Source: Chloroflexi bacterium HGW-Chloroflexi-10
Lineage (GTDB): Bacteria > Chloroflexota > Anaerolineae > Anaerolineales > Anaerolineaceae
Assembly: GCA_002840755.1 (NCBI GenBank)
Contig: PHBZ01000018.1
Coordinates: 1-64,000, forward strand
Length of the DNA stretch: 64,000 bases
Reading direction: 5' to 3'
The notes under the pieces are model-generated. The model was not told the DNA's origin. It worked only from the letters and a program-made list of their open reading frames with translations, and did no database searches. Position 1 is the first letter of the stretch; every line of letters begins with the position of its first letter. Made by a program: the position numbers and the translations under genes. This document shows, piece by piece, positions 27,360 to 38,093 of this stretch.

Positions 27360-29870
27360 TTATTCAGAAAAATAAAAAACATTCTCTTCCGGCAAAAAAA
27401 CAAATTTTCCATCCAGATATGGATAATCCGGAATTGAAGAATTCCATTTTCCTACCACATAGACACCAACCGCGTTTGGAAATACTACAGGCGCTTGATT
27501 TAGCTGTAAAATTACACCAGTTCTAATGGGTCCAATCATTGAAAAACCCAAATGACTTGTTTGTGTAGGATTAAACCAAGGTGTACCTATACCGGGTTCT
27601 CCTTTTCCACTTCCATAAAATCTGGGATATAACGATTTAGCATGAAAAATGTACATCTCGGGTTCTTCCAAAATTTTGTTCAATTTCTGAACATCCTGAA
27701 GTGAAAAACCACTATCAAGCGTAAGGAGCGAGATAAATTCAGAAGCTGTGATATCACCTTTATATTTTGATTTGATCAAAGTTTCTGGCAAAATCATACC
27801 CACAATTAATCCAATTGATAGACCAATGATAACCCAATCGAGTATTTTGGGTGATTTACTATTTGTAATGTCAACAACTGGAACAAAATCAAATCGGCCA
27901 GCATGTGATGTTAATACCTTTGAAATGGTTGAGACAATTGAAAATATTCCGATAAGGTAATACAAAATAATTACCCAATCAGTCACCATAACATAACGCC
28001 AGCCCGAGACTCTTGCTAAACCATTTGTCATATTATAAAAAAGGTGTAAAGCAAGTGGGAAAAAGGCAAACCATTGATATTTTCTAAATAGAGTCCCAAT
28101 TCCAAACCCTAGAATTAAAATATTGATACACGTTGCTATGATCAATCCGACCGACATATCACCCTGCCACAATTCACTAAAATAAGCGTTCCTATCTATC
28201 ACAGTCTTAACCGAATCCAGGGTCAATGTATTAGGTAAAATAAAAATGGACAATATTTCATTATGGATAAAATGCGCAGTCGAAAAAGATAATATTTCAA
28301 AAATAGAAGACGCCGTGATGTTAATCCAATTATTACTTGGTTGTGTATCTATAACGACCATCGGATCGATTTTCGCCGGAGGAGTATCTAAATTTTGTTC
28401 TATAGAATTCTCTAGAATATATCGGGTTGAAATTACATTTTGAAATTTCGAATTTTCTATTCCAAAATAACCTGTATAAACCTGGTTTCTGATCATCCAG
28501 GGTAACATAATCACAAATGAGGCAAAAATCAATAGAAATACTCGGATTAAACGAGTTCGAGTCTGATCTGAATTATTCTTAAACAGAAAAAAAATTATTG
28601 GGAAAAAATAAAAAAGCATATTGATCCGGACCATCAAGCCAATCCCCAACACTATCCCAATTAATATGATCCGTAAATTTCCTTGTTTTGTTGAACTATA
28701 CCAATCAATAAACAAATAACAAATCAGTACGGATATAAGGACAGCAAGAAATTCTGACATCATGATTTTTGAATGAACAACTTCAATCCATGGTGTGGTC
28801 TGAAGTGCTGTAAATTCACGGATTATGCCAATCAACGCAAAAGCAAGCCCAAAAAATTGGGAATGTAGTTTTTTTCCAATAAAATAAAAAATCACAGGAA
28901 CCAACGCATAAAGACAAGTTTGTAGAAAAACGGTCTTTAAATAATCATCGCCAGCCAATAAATGGAATAAATATAATAAAAATGCGTAAAATGGTCTTTG
29001 AACAATACCGCGATTTAAATAACCCTCTCCCACCATCAAGGATTGTGCTGTTGTATCATAATAATGGGCGTCTGAATAAGGATAAAATTCAAAATTGGGC
29101 AACACGGGTTTTGGAGCAAAAAAACTTGGATAAAATGGCACTAAATTCCATATAATTATGGCGGAAAAAAATATTAACAAAGAAATGAATAAGTCCCCTC
29201 GTTTACCAAAAAAATGATAACGATTAGTCAATTTAAAAATTAATAATGCCACAAATATGGATAAAATTAATGTTGATATTAACAAAGGTGTAGAAGCTCC
29301 ACCCCAAAACAAATGATCAACCGTAATACCTATTTTTGTAACATTAGAAAAAATTACGGTAATTAAAGCAATTCCGATAACAAAAATTTCTGGGAGGTAT
29401 TTATATTTTTCTGATCGCAAAGAGGATAAAGAAATTTCTTTGCCAGAAAATTGAATGAATAACAATGCCTGAAAAAAAAGCACGGAAATATAAATTATCA
29501 AGGGTTGTAATCGTTCATGAATTGCTATATATCTTCCAAATTGATAGCTTGGGACAAAAATAAGCACATAAAGGGCAAAATACACACCAGCACGTACAAG
29601 TTCATAGGCAAGAATGTGCTTATTAAGCCATAATACTAGCTGATTTATAAAAAGAGTGGATTTTTTTTCTTTAAGTAAAGGTAAAGTTAAAAAAACAGTG
29701 ATTAAGAAGATACCTATAAGAATTGCCAGACGGGAATAGGAAAATCCTAATAACACTGAATTTTTTGGGTCTGAAGGGATTATAGTTGTTAAATATAGCG
29801 CAACTATTCCTTCGAAAATGGCAAGAATGAAAAAGGTCGCTTGAGCCATGTGATTCTTTTGTGAAACCAT
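27360..29870 (-). CDS. Large multi-pass membrane protein, probable GT-C glycosyltransferase
   Basis: 836 residues with about 14 or more hydrophobic segments by eye and a soluble C-terminal region from about residue 700. An early loop has YPYSDAHYYDTTAQSLM followed by GEGYLNRG and RPFYAFLLYLFHLLAG, the layout of the first acidic loop in PMT/ArnT-like GT-C enzymes that use polyprenyl-phosphate sugars. Specificity is unknown. It heads the minus-strand polysaccharide operon and is divergent from the Wzz-like gene. Confidence 0.72.
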   Translation of the reverse strand: MVSQKNHMAQATFFILAIFEGIVALYLTTIIPSDPKNSVLLGFSYSRLAILIGIFLITVFLTLPLLKEKKSTLFINQLVLWLNKHILAYELVRAGVYFALYVLIFVPSYQFGRYIAIHERLQPLIIYISVLFFQALLFIQFSGKEISLSSLRSEKYKYLPEIFVIGIALITVIFSNVTKIGITVDHLFWGGASTPLLISTLILSIFVALLIFKLTNRYHFFGKRGDLFISLLIFFSAIIIWNLVPFYPSFFAPKPVLPNFEFYPYSDAHYYDTTAQSLMVGEGYLNRGIVQRPFYAFLLYLFHLLAGDDYLKTVFLQTCLYALVPVIFYFIGKKLHSQFFGLAFALIGIIREFTALQTTPWIEVVHSKIMMSEFLAVLISVLICYLFIDWYSSTKQGNLRIILIGIVLGIGLMVRINMLFYFFPIIFFLFKNNSDQTRTRLIRVFLLIFASFVIMLPWMIRNQVYTGYFGIENSKFQNVISTRYILENSIEQNLDTPPAKIDPMVVIDTQPSNNWINITASSIFEILSFSTAHFIHNEILSIFILPNTLTLDSVKTVIDRNAYFSELWQGDMSVGLIIATCINILILGFGIGTLFRKYQWFAFFPLALHLFYNMTNGLARVSGWRYVMVTDWVIILYYLIGIFSIVSTISKVLTSHAGRFDFVPVVDITNSKSPKILDWVIIGLSIGLIVGMILPETLIKSKYKGDITASEFISLLTLDSGFSLQDVQKLNKILEEPEMYIFHAKSLYPRFYGSGKGEPGIGTPWFNPTQTSHLGFSMIGPIRTGVILQLNQAPVVFPNAVGVYVVGKWNSSIPDYPYLDGKFVFLPEENVFYFSE

Positions 29871-29982
29871 AGCAGGAATTATAATAGATAAAAGTGAATA
29901 AATAGCGGCTCTGAGTCAAATCATTCATCCCATCCCATATGATATACTAGATAAAAAGTTGTTCAGGGCGAACCTAATCTTT

Positions 29983-30750
29983 ATGGAACAAAAAAGTATT
30001 TTCATTCCCGAACTTTTTCATAAGATCCAAACCAATTGGTGGGTAATCTCCTTATTTACTTTTACATTTACATTTATAAGTATCTTATTGAGTTATCTGG
30101 TTATAAAACCAATATACACGGCTGAAGCTGTAATCAGTCTTCAAATCAATTTCAAAGAGGTGGGACATTTAACCCAATTTGAGCAGGATCAATATATTGG
30201 CGTTATTCGATCTTTTTTTCTATCAGATGAGATAATTAATTCTGTTGTCTCCCAATTACAGGTTTCTGGTGAAATCACTCCAAATGAATTTCTGGATGAT
30301 TGTTTTTTGGAAAGAGAAATAAATGAGCTAATATTCAGGTGCCGGAATAATTCGCCAGAGATTGCTGCAATTCGAGCATCCAATTGGAGCCGAACAAGTT
30401 ATTCCGGACTAGAAGAAGCGTATCAACACGCTGAAAACTATCATCGTCTTTTGATTAAAAATGCTCAATACGAAACTTGCATCACTCAACAAATGATTTC
30501 CCCACCTGCGTTTTTTGATTGCTCAGTATGGGCAAATCCAGTCTCAGGTTTTGAATCTCAAATCGACACAGAACGCCTGTTAAGCAAAGGTGTTTTTCCT
30601 GGGATTATGTTTTCCTATTCAAGCGATGCAGCAATACCCAGGAATCCTGTTCGGTATGGTAGAAACACACTGATAATAAGTGGCTTGCTTTTAGGATTAA
30701 TCGCCTCCATTTTATATCTTAGTATGACAGATCGACGACATGGCCAATAA
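29983..30750 (+). CDS. Wzz-like chain-length / polysaccharide co-polymerase-like protein
   Basis: 255 residues from the ATG at 29983; a TTG 24 bases earlier is possible. It has two membrane helices, near residues 20-44 and 226-247, enclosing an extracytoplasmic domain. Before the second helix is IPRNPVRYGRN, similar to the proline-rich motif of Wzz/PCP proteins. There is no C-terminal tyrosine kinase domain. PCP proteins set polymer length for Wzy-type synthesis. Its stop overlaps the O-antigen-ligase-like gene by 11 bases, which supports a shared role. Confidence 0.7.
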   Translation: MEQKSIFIPELFHKIQTNWWVISLFTFTFTFISILLSYLVIKPIYTAEAVISLQINFKEVGHLTQFEQDQYIGVIRSFFLSDEIINSVVSQLQVSGEITPNEFLDDCFLEREINELIFRCRNNSPEIAAIRASNWSRTSYSGLEEAYQHAENYHRLLIKNAQYETCITQQMISPPAFFDCSVWANPVSGFESQIDTERLLSKGVFPGIMFSYSSDAAIPRNPVRYGRNTLIISGLLLGLIASILYLSMTDRRHGQ

Positions 30751-32176
30751 ATTTTATCAGCAAGCGGGATGGTATTTATGGATACTACTTTTGCTGCTTT
30801 TACCATTTACCAGTCTACCAATCGCAGGTAAATTGTTGCATTCAAACATGGTGGCTGCTCCAAGTATTTTTCCACTTGCAATCCTCATACTCTTTTGGTT
30901 TCTACCAAGTCTTCTCAAAATTCCATTAGTGTCCAATTCCACACCACTCATCATTTTCTTGTGTTTTGCTGTTATTTCGACGCTTCTTTCTTTCTGGTTA
31001 CCAATCCCAATCCAAAAAAATTTTTCATTACTAAACAATGGAATTGAGGCTATAGCTACACTGATTATTGGAATCAGCTTTTTTATGTATCCGACTCAAA
31101 TGCGTTTTACTAGTCAACAAATGAATGTAACAATTAAGATAATTTGCTTAAGCTTTGTTATGGTTTTCGTTTGGTCAATATTTCAGTTTTGTGTTGAAAG
31201 TTATTTTAAGGAATACCCGGATTGGATGTTTTCTATCCAGGAGATGATTTCTACTTCAGGCAATTTGTATCGGGGTCGCATAACCGGATTGGCTTTTGAA
31301 CCTTCGTGGTTGGCGCACCAATTGAATGTATTTTATATACCTTTTTTCTTGAGTGCGACTATCACTCAAAACTCAGTATTCAAACACAAAATTTTAAGAA
31401 TTAAATTCGAAACTTTACTCTTGTTCTTTGCAGCAATATTATTATTTCTAACCAAATCCAGGATTGGTTGGTTGACTTTCCTAGTATGTGTTGGTTTTAT
31501 TTATCTTCATATTAATAAAATTTTGGCGAGAAAAATAATAACACTTGTAAACCTTAAAGAATCAAAGATTCTAGTATTTTCGATGAACCTTGCTCTCCTC
31601 TTTATTTTATTTGGAATGGCTTTTCTGGGACTTTTCGGTCTCAGCAAAATAGATCACCGAATGGAAAATCTATTTAATATAGACTTTTATAAAAACAATA
31701 AAATCCTGGATATCACAAATGAGTTTGTGTTTGCTGAAAGAATTTTATACTGGCAAACAGGATGGACTATTTTTAACCAATTTTCTATAACCGGCGTCGG
31801 ACCGGGCAATTCCGGTTTCTTTTTCGAAGAAAATTTGCCTGCTTACGCATGGAACCTGGATGAGCCCAGAGAGTTAATCTTTAGAAATTCCTACCAGGGG
31901 AATATTAAAAATCTATGGCTTAGAATCCTCGCAGAAAATGGGGTTACCGGTTTTATCTTTTTCACAATTTGGCTACTAATTCTATGGAATGCACCCAACC
32001 ACAGAAAACCGCCAGGTAAATCGGAAGAAATGAAATGGATCTTCTTCGGGAAAATTGCCATCATTGCGTTGGTTATAGAAGGGTTTAGCATTGATACTTA
32101 CGCTTTACCGTACTATTGGCTAGCGCTTGGTTTATATTCCAGTTCAATACAAAAAAATGTTACGGACAGTAATTAA
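30740..32176 (+). CDS. O-antigen ligase/polymerase-like membrane protein
   Basis: 478 residues with about 11-12 hydrophobic segments. A large loop near residues 330-385 contains RILYWQTGWTIFNQFSITGVGPGNSGF, the WaaL/Wzy-type signature seen in O-antigen ligase-domain proteins. These either polymerise undecaprenyl-linked repeats or ligate a chain to an acceptor. It is coupled to the Wzz-like gene upstream, so polymerase is somewhat more likely. Its last 17 bases overlap the end of the convergent gene. Confidence 0.82.
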   Translation: MANKFYQQAGWYLWILLLLLLPFTSLPIAGKLLHSNMVAAPSIFPLAILILFWFLPSLLKIPLVSNSTPLIIFLCFAVISTLLSFWLPIPIQKNFSLLNNGIEAIATLIIGISFFMYPTQMRFTSQQMNVTIKIICLSFVMVFVWSIFQFCVESYFKEYPDWMFSIQEMISTSGNLYRGRITGLAFEPSWLAHQLNVFYIPFFLSATITQNSVFKHKILRIKFETLLLFFAAILLFLTKSRIGWLTFLVCVGFIYLHINKILARKIITLVNLKESKILVFSMNLALLFILFGMAFLGLFGLSKIDHRMENLFNIDFYKNNKILDITNEFVFAERILYWQTGWTIFNQFSITGVGPGNSGFFFEENLPAYAWNLDEPRELIFRNSYQGNIKNLWLRILAENGVTGFIFFTIWLLILWNAPNHRKPPGKSEEMKWIFFGKIAIIALVIEGFSIDTYALPYYWLALGLYSSSIQKNVTDSN

Positions 32177-34106
32177 AAAATATCGTTGTTCCAGTTTGAG
32201 GTAATACGATTTTTTCTAGATAACTCTCAGCCACAACTGAAACAACATCGTTGTACCATAAAGAATTTTCTTCAGTAAACGACTTCCCCCGGCCAAAATT
32301 TTCCGGAACAGGGTCTAGGACCACAAGAGAAAACTTAAGATTTTCAATATCGTTTGCAAATTGTCTTAAATATGGACGATTTTCTGCCATAGCCATTTCG
32401 ATCAAATCTACTAATTCGTAATCACCAATAACTTCAACATTATCAATATGTCCAAAGGTAATCAACTGTCTTTGCCAAATAAATAAAGGTGGCGAAGAAC
32501 ATTCATCAGTAATATTTTTTATCGTACCTTTAAGGATTTCCAATTCATTTTGATCCTGTTCAACTGTGCGTATATGGATTGGGCTAATCGCAAAAATACG
32601 CCAACCAACCGGAACTAACATCAAAATGAACATTGGAAGAATTAATAATGACGATGATTTGAAAGAAAAATTTTGCACTTTATCCCAATCTAGTGAAAAC
32701 AAAAAAGTGAATAAAGTACTGATTAGAAATGCATCCATGTTATGCAAATCTGCCCCACCCCCTATTTTCACGCTTACCATGATACTACCCAAAAATAAAA
32801 CAAGATTCATGGACAATAGCAAGAATTTTTGAAATCCTGGCAATTGGATAAATTTAGAATATTCTGTAAATAATATGATCCAACAAAAAATCACAGTTAA
32901 AATCGTTGCTGCCAACACCCCTAAACTAAAGGTTGAACTTGGAAATAGCCGATACCAAACGGATGTTGCAGACATTCGCTCAATAAAAGTTGCTAATGTG
33001 TAACCTCCCAAACCAATATAATACAAAAACAATGCACCAATTCCCATTATTGCACCTGAAAGCCCCCACAAAGCCAACTTTAAAAGATACAACCCTTGAG
33101 CTTTTACACCAACTAATACTTCAGGGTGGTCAATAATCCAAACAATAAAAAACAAAATAGGGGGAGTGAATGCCCAATTAATTCGATTCAATCCCCCAAA
33201 TATACTTGCAAGAATCATAAAAATAAATGATTTGCGAAAATTATTTTTCTCGTATCCCCAGATCAATATGACTACACTCAAAAGAATATTATAATAAACG
33301 GCTCCTTGATAAACAAATAGAACAACCCAGAGACTGAGAGCAAAACGGTTTATCCGAGACAAATCAGGAATTTTTTTTGTAATGATTATTCCCAATAAAC
33401 CTGCAGAGCCTAAAGAAAGTATAACTAACCACAATCGGTGTATCCAAATTGGAATCCCCTTAAATAAAAATGGTATAGATTCGAGCAAATGCCGTGTGGA
33501 CATAATGTATGGTAATGGTAGATCGACCCCATAAATTCTTTTATCAAAAATAGCAGACGCCATATAAATAAAACTGCCTTCAGACCAAGCTAATGTAAAC
33601 GGCGAATTTGATATTCTTGGAATCTGTCCAACTATAAGAAAAAGGATCCCAAAGGCAATAAAAACATAAACAGCAATATGAAATACGTTTTGCTTCATGT
33701 TATGAAAATGTAGCGCCCAGACACACAACCACCCAATTCCCCAAACAATCAGGCTTCGTGCCCAAAAATCTGAAAAGAATTTCTGATAGCCCCATAAATC
33801 CGTATATAAAATTACTATACTAAACAGAAACAAAATAGACACAATGATGATAACAGGATAACGAAAACCCTGTCTTTGGATTCTTGGGAAACCTACAAAA
33901 CTGAAAAATACAGAAAAGAGGACCAGAGTCATAGGTAGAATAAACCAGAATTTTTGATACAAAAACCATTTGTTGGATGTAGTTACCAACGATTCCATTG
34001 TGGCGATTTGTAATATATTACGGTTAGCCAATCCTAAAAAAATGCCTGCCACAAATAAAACAAAGCTAAATATTGACCAGTGCCACGTTTTTTTAATTTC
34101 TGCCAT
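32160..34106 (-). CDS. Multi-pass membrane protein, possible GT-C glycosyltransferase
   Basis: 648 residues with about 13 hydrophobic segments in the first 500 and a soluble C-terminal domain of about 130. An early loop has FTLAWSEGSFIYMASAIFDKRIYG, which could be the acidic first loop of a GT-C enzyme, but no named family is recognised. Its start overlaps the upstream membrane-protein gene by 14 bases. It probably acts in polymer assembly, by location only. Confidence 0.6.
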   Translation of the reverse strand: MAEIKKTWHWSIFSFVLFVAGIFLGLANRNILQIATMESLVTTSNKWFLYQKFWFILPMTLVLFSVFFSFVGFPRIQRQGFRYPVIIIVSILFLFSIVILYTDLWGYQKFFSDFWARSLIVWGIGWLCVWALHFHNMKQNVFHIAVYVFIAFGILFLIVGQIPRISNSPFTLAWSEGSFIYMASAIFDKRIYGVDLPLPYIMSTRHLLESIPFLFKGIPIWIHRLWLVILSLGSAGLLGIIITKKIPDLSRINRFALSLWVVLFVYQGAVYYNILLSVVILIWGYEKNNFRKSFIFMILASIFGGLNRINWAFTPPILFFIVWIIDHPEVLVGVKAQGLYLLKLALWGLSGAIMGIGALFLYYIGLGGYTLATFIERMSATSVWYRLFPSSTFSLGVLAATILTVIFCWIILFTEYSKFIQLPGFQKFLLLSMNLVLFLGSIMVSVKIGGGADLHNMDAFLISTLFTFLFSLDWDKVQNFSFKSSSLLILPMFILMLVPVGWRIFAISPIHIRTVEQDQNELEILKGTIKNITDECSSPPLFIWQRQLITFGHIDNVEVIGDYELVDLIEMAMAENRPYLRQFANDIENLKFSLVVLDPVPENFGRGKSFTEENSLWYNDVVSVVAESYLEKIVLPQTGTTIFFNYCP

Positions 34107-35616
34107 TCAGTTTCAGAAACCTTTTTCTCTCGAAAATCAAGCCAAAAACAAAAACAATCCCAATCAACCCCGCAATCAATCCTATCATAACCAAAAAATC
34201 CAGCTTACCAAAAATATTAGTATATCGGCTGATATACCATTGCGAGAAGAAAAGCAGGTATATCCCTTCAGAAATATAAAATACGACCATCCAATGATCT
34301 TTGGACTTACGCCAATAATCCCATGTGTTGGATAGCATTAAAGCAAAAAATATCAACAACGAATAACGATATCTTGGGTTATCCCACATATCTCCACCTG
34401 CTCGATATGAAGACACAATAATCCAGAATAATAATAGTCCCCAAAATATTATCCATTTTCCCCTCTCAAATCCTTTCTGTCGCAAAGCAAACACGAAGCC
34501 AAACAAATATAACGGAAAAATCAATGCCCACCCTAAAGCTCTGACAATGGAAATAATTTGCGTGACTGCAAGAGAAGGTTCGAATAGCGTAGCAGGTAAT
34601 ACAGGACGTAAAATACCATAAATTGTCAGGAAAGGTTTCATAAACTCGTTTCCATATTTTGCGCTGATACTTTGTAACCACCCTGAACCTTGAACCGTCA
34701 GATAAGAATCATAATATCCAGCCCAATTCAACCATCTGGAGTTAAAAACAATTGCAATAAGAATAAAAAGAACTAAACCAATAAAAATATAGCGACTTGA
34801 ATTCATTTTGCTCCTGACTGCAGAATGGTGCAAGAAATACCACAAGAAAACACCACCCACCAGGAAAATTCCAATTTTATATGAAATTAACAATGAACAG
34901 ACAATAACCAAAATTGACCCGACAATGCGCACTTTTTTTGAAATAGAATAATCCAATAATAAACCAAACAGAATAGCTGAGAAACCAATCAAAAACGGTT
35001 CACGCATTTGTGAAACTCCCAAAAGAATGGCATCCGGAAAAAACAAGTACAGAATAAGTGCAAATTTTTGAACAGGCTCACCACTATCCTTTAATCCACG
35101 CAAAAACCAGATAGCGCCAATCATATATACTAAAACCGCAACTAGAATGATATTTGTCTGGACATGCGCTTGAGGTGTGAAAATTTTGTAAATCAAGGCA
35201 CTGAAAGCCAGTAAACCACCATACTGATCACTGACAAACTCTTCGGTAAACGCAAGGAAAATGGGGTAGTTTCCAGAAACAATTTGCCACGCCTGACCAT
35301 CTCGTTGGTAAGCATCACGGAAAATATACCCATTTTTATAGGTCTCTTCATCATAACCCCAGTTAGGGAGCATTTTTGTGAGCATCACACCACAACCTAC
35401 ACGAAATATTGTTGCTGATAAAATAAGGATTATAAAAAATTTCCGACCGTCCAAAAATTTTAAAGAATAAAAAAATGCTAAACTTAGAAGGAAGGCCAGA
35501 CCAAAGCTGCCCCAAAACACCGAATGAAATGGATAAGGAGTAACTGCTGTAACAATTAATGACAGTAACACTCCGATAAAGAATGAAGATACCAGTAATT
35601 TGACTCTTTTATCCAT
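34093..35616 (-). CDS. Multi-pass membrane protein, possible GT-C glycosyltransferase
   Basis: 507 residues from the ATG at 35614-35616, which has GGAGGG 11 bases upstream and begins one base after the stop of the GT4 gene; longer in-frame starts would overlap that gene by up to 100 bases. About 12 hydrophobic segments are seen, with an early loop NWGYDEETYKNGYIFRDA that may hold catalytic acidic residues. The family is not recognised with certainty. Confidence 0.62.
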   Translation of the reverse strand: MDKRVKLLVSSFFIGVLLSLIVTAVTPYPFHSVFWGSFGLAFLLSLAFFYSLKFLDGRKFFIILILSATIFRVGCGVMLTKMLPNWGYDEETYKNGYIFRDAYQRDGQAWQIVSGNYPIFLAFTEEFVSDQYGGLLAFSALIYKIFTPQAHVQTNIILVAVLVYMIGAIWFLRGLKDSGEPVQKFALILYLFFPDAILLGVSQMREPFLIGFSAILFGLLLDYSISKKVRIVGSILVIVCSLLISYKIGIFLVGGVFLWYFLHHSAVRSKMNSSRYIFIGLVLFILIAIVFNSRWLNWAGYYDSYLTVQGSGWLQSISAKYGNEFMKPFLTIYGILRPVLPATLFEPSLAVTQIISIVRALGWALIFPLYLFGFVFALRQKGFERGKWIIFWGLLLFWIIVSSYRAGGDMWDNPRYRYSLLIFFALMLSNTWDYWRKSKDHWMVVFYISEGIYLLFFSQWYISRYTNIFGKLDFLVMIGLIAGLIGIVFVFGLIFERKRFLKLNGRN

Positions 35617-35617
35617 T

Positions 35618-36742
35618 TTAAACAAATCCCTCCAGACCATTTTTTGCTCTTTCAATCCATGAATATTGTTGAACATCCTCCCAGGATTGATTTGCAAGTA
35701 TTTTTTGTAAAGTTTCATTTTGAGAAACTCGATTTATCGCTTCAGACCAGGCGCTTAATTCTTCCGGTTCACAAAATATGGCATTTTTCTCATTCAGCAC
35801 TTCGTGTAAAATTGGCAAATCACTACAAATTATTGTCCGACGCGCAGCCATATATTCAAACATTTTCATTGGACTGAACACCTCTGCGATATTACCTCCT
35901 GAACTTCCGGAAATTCTGCGACTATAAGGCATCAATAATATATCACCCGCAGATTGGTAAAGAGGTATAAGCTCATTGTGTATAAATCCAGTGATAACAA
36001 TGTTTTTAATTTCTTCACAACGGATCTTCTCACGCCAAAACTCTAGATCTTCTTCCCGACCACCTACCCATATGAATTGAATATGTGGCAATTGCTTAGC
36101 CAGACCATACAACAAATCCGTACCACGCCCCTGGTAAAAATGTCCAGTGAAGGCCACGCTCCAACGATCCGGCAATCCCAACTTTATGCGGGCTTGGTTG
36201 GCAGAAGGCAAATTCTGATAGCGCTCGATATCTACACCATCCGGTGAGATACAAATCTCATCAGGGTGAAAGGTAAATCTATATTGCTCTTCATATTTTC
36301 GCTTCAACCCATCAGTGATAGAAAGAAATCTTTTTCTATTATTGTTAATAAATATTTGTCTATACAGAATAGGACCAAATTTTCCTGATGGTAATTCGTG
36401 CAATTCCATTAACACCGGTATTTTCCTTAACAAAGAAAAATAGGTTGCTTGAGGAGTCCAGGTATGAATAATGTCTGCGTGGTAACTTTTAGCCATATAA
36501 ACTGCATTCCAGGCAAAATCATACCGGTGCATTCGACGGTTAGCTGCAAACCAAGCAATTGTAAACTGACTGGAAAGACCATACTGTTTCTGAATTTCAG
36601 CCCAATCAAAAACCGTATCACCTGGTACGAATAATTGAACCTCGTGTCCCAATTGCCGATATGCCTGGCAAACTTTCATTACCTGAATACTATTAGCCGT
36701 TGTTGAAGGAATTTTACTGGTAGAAATAACAATAATTCGCAT
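35618..36742 (-). CDS. Family 4 glycosyltransferase
   Basis: 374 residues, GT-B fold. The N-domain has IPSTTANSIQVMKVCQAY and HEVQLFVPG. The C-domain has VAFTGHFYQGRGTDLLY and the donor-site helix EVFSPMKMFEYMAARRTIICSD. It is coupled on both sides within the minus-strand unit 40386-32160. Sugar and acceptor are unknown. Confidence 0.9.
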   Translation of the reverse strand: MRIIVISTSKIPSTTANSIQVMKVCQAYRQLGHEVQLFVPGDTVFDWAEIQKQYGLSSQFTIAWFAANRRMHRYDFAWNAVYMAKSYHADIIHTWTPQATYFSLLRKIPVLMELHELPSGKFGPILYRQIFINNNRKRFLSITDGLKRKYEEQYRFTFHPDEICISPDGVDIERYQNLPSANQARIKLGLPDRWSVAFTGHFYQGRGTDLLYGLAKQLPHIQFIWVGGREEDLEFWREKIRCEEIKNIVITGFIHNELIPLYQSAGDILLMPYSRRISGSSGGNIAEVFSPMKMFEYMAARRTIICSDLPILHEVLNEKNAIFCEPEELSAWSEAINRVSQNETLQKILANQSWEDVQQYSWIERAKNGLEGFV

Positions 36743-36746
36743 AAAA

Positions 36747-38093
36747 TCAAACCGTTTCTACTAATTTTTCACGTTTCTTAATTTCTTTTAGCCCTTCCAA
36801 GGCATTAAAGGTGATAGAAAAAGCAAAAAAGGAACTGAACAATATCGCCTGCATAATTACACCAACTTTGGGCACCAGGAGGAACATCAATAATATCCTT
36901 ATTACGCCAAATAGCGCATATGAATATAAAGGATAATTCTGTCGTGAAAATGATAAGAGAACATTACGATTCCAGAATAATATATTCAGAAATCCAAACC
37001 CGATAAATAAAATTAAAACCAACGGATATGAAGCCAGGTATTCACCATTTTTATAAAAAGATAATACCCACCGGCCAAGTAAAGCAAAGCCTCCGGCGCA
37101 CAAAGCGATCCAGACAAAAACAATGGTTGTTGTTTTCTTTAGTAAATTACGCAAAGGCCCCCAAGCCGAAGTGCTGATATATTGATTGATTTGTGGGAAT
37201 GTCGCCATATGGAACTGCGAAACTGGCATTAATACAACACTGACAATATTAAAGGCAAATGCATAAATACCTGCCTGGTAACTGGTTGCAAAGAAATAAC
37301 CTGCCCACAGGCTTTCACTATCACGAATTATGAGGCTTAATGTTCCACTAATATTAGTACTGAAAGAAAAACGCATAATTTCTCTTTTGTTATCCAGAAT
37401 TGATAAGGGTTCTCGCCACCATTGTTTACCAATTAGGCTAGATAATTCCAGCAATGCGAAAAAGGACATACACAGCCCATTGATAATTTTCCCCACCCAG
37501 TACCCCATAAGGACGGCAAACATTCCGGAATTAAAAACAAAAGCCAAAACAATCCAAACCGTGGCTATTATGTTTTGCGTTAGACCGACGGCAGCGATTT
37601 TTTTATAATGGTTGCTCAATTGCATAACCGCAGTGGAGCTTTCTGTGATTGAATTTGCTAGCAACGAAACCCCAAAAAAAATGATCCACTCAACCGGGAT
37701 CGTATTTTTTAATAGCAGTCTCTCCGCCGTTGGCGCTAATATTGTCAATAGAATAAATGCGAAAATGGATGTGATCGTTTCTGCGATGAAAGCCAATTTT
37801 ATGGAGGCACCTGCCCTCTTTTTATCCTTATGAGCAAGATAACCCCCAGTGTATCTAATGACAAATTCTCCCATCCGAAAAGATAATAATTTATTCACAT
37901 TTGATGCAAAAAGAATGACAATATTCAAACTGCCATATTCAACAGCACCTAAATAAGATACCAGAATACCCTTAAACGCGGATAAAACCATAATAAGGGT
38001 ATTACTGCTGCCTAAATAACCGGCATTTCGAATGACCGAAACAAGCAGTTTATCATCTGCCCATTTCTTAATCATCGTTTTCAAACCACTCAT
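36747..38093 (-). CDS. Wzx/MATE-like polysaccharide flippase
   Basis: 448 residues from the ATG at 38091-38093, which overlaps the upstream epimerase stop as ATGA; a longer start would overlap that gene by about 50 bases. There are about 12 hydrophobic segments and no catalytic motif, the layout of polysaccharide-synthesis flippases (Wzx/RfbX). Such proteins move undecaprenyl-linked repeats across the membrane. It coexists with an ABC exporter in the same locus. Confidence 0.85.
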   Translation of the reverse strand: MSGLKTMIKKWADDKLLVSVIRNAGYLGSSNTLIMVLSAFKGILVSYLGAVEYGSLNIVILFASNVNKLLSFRMGEFVIRYTGGYLAHKDKKRAGASIKLAFIAETITSIFAFILLTILAPTAERLLLKNTIPVEWIIFFGVSLLANSITESSTAVMQLSNHYKKIAAVGLTQNIIATVWIVLAFVFNSGMFAVLMGYWVGKIINGLCMSFFALLELSSLIGKQWWREPLSILDNKREIMRFSFSTNISGTLSLIIRDSESLWAGYFFATSYQAGIYAFAFNIVSVVLMPVSQFHMATFPQINQYISTSAWGPLRNLLKKTTTIVFVWIALCAGGFALLGRWVLSFYKNGEYLASYPLVLILFIGFGFLNILFWNRNVLLSFSRQNYPLYSYALFGVIRILLMFLLVPKVGVIMQAILFSSFFAFSITFNALEGLKEIKKREKLVETV

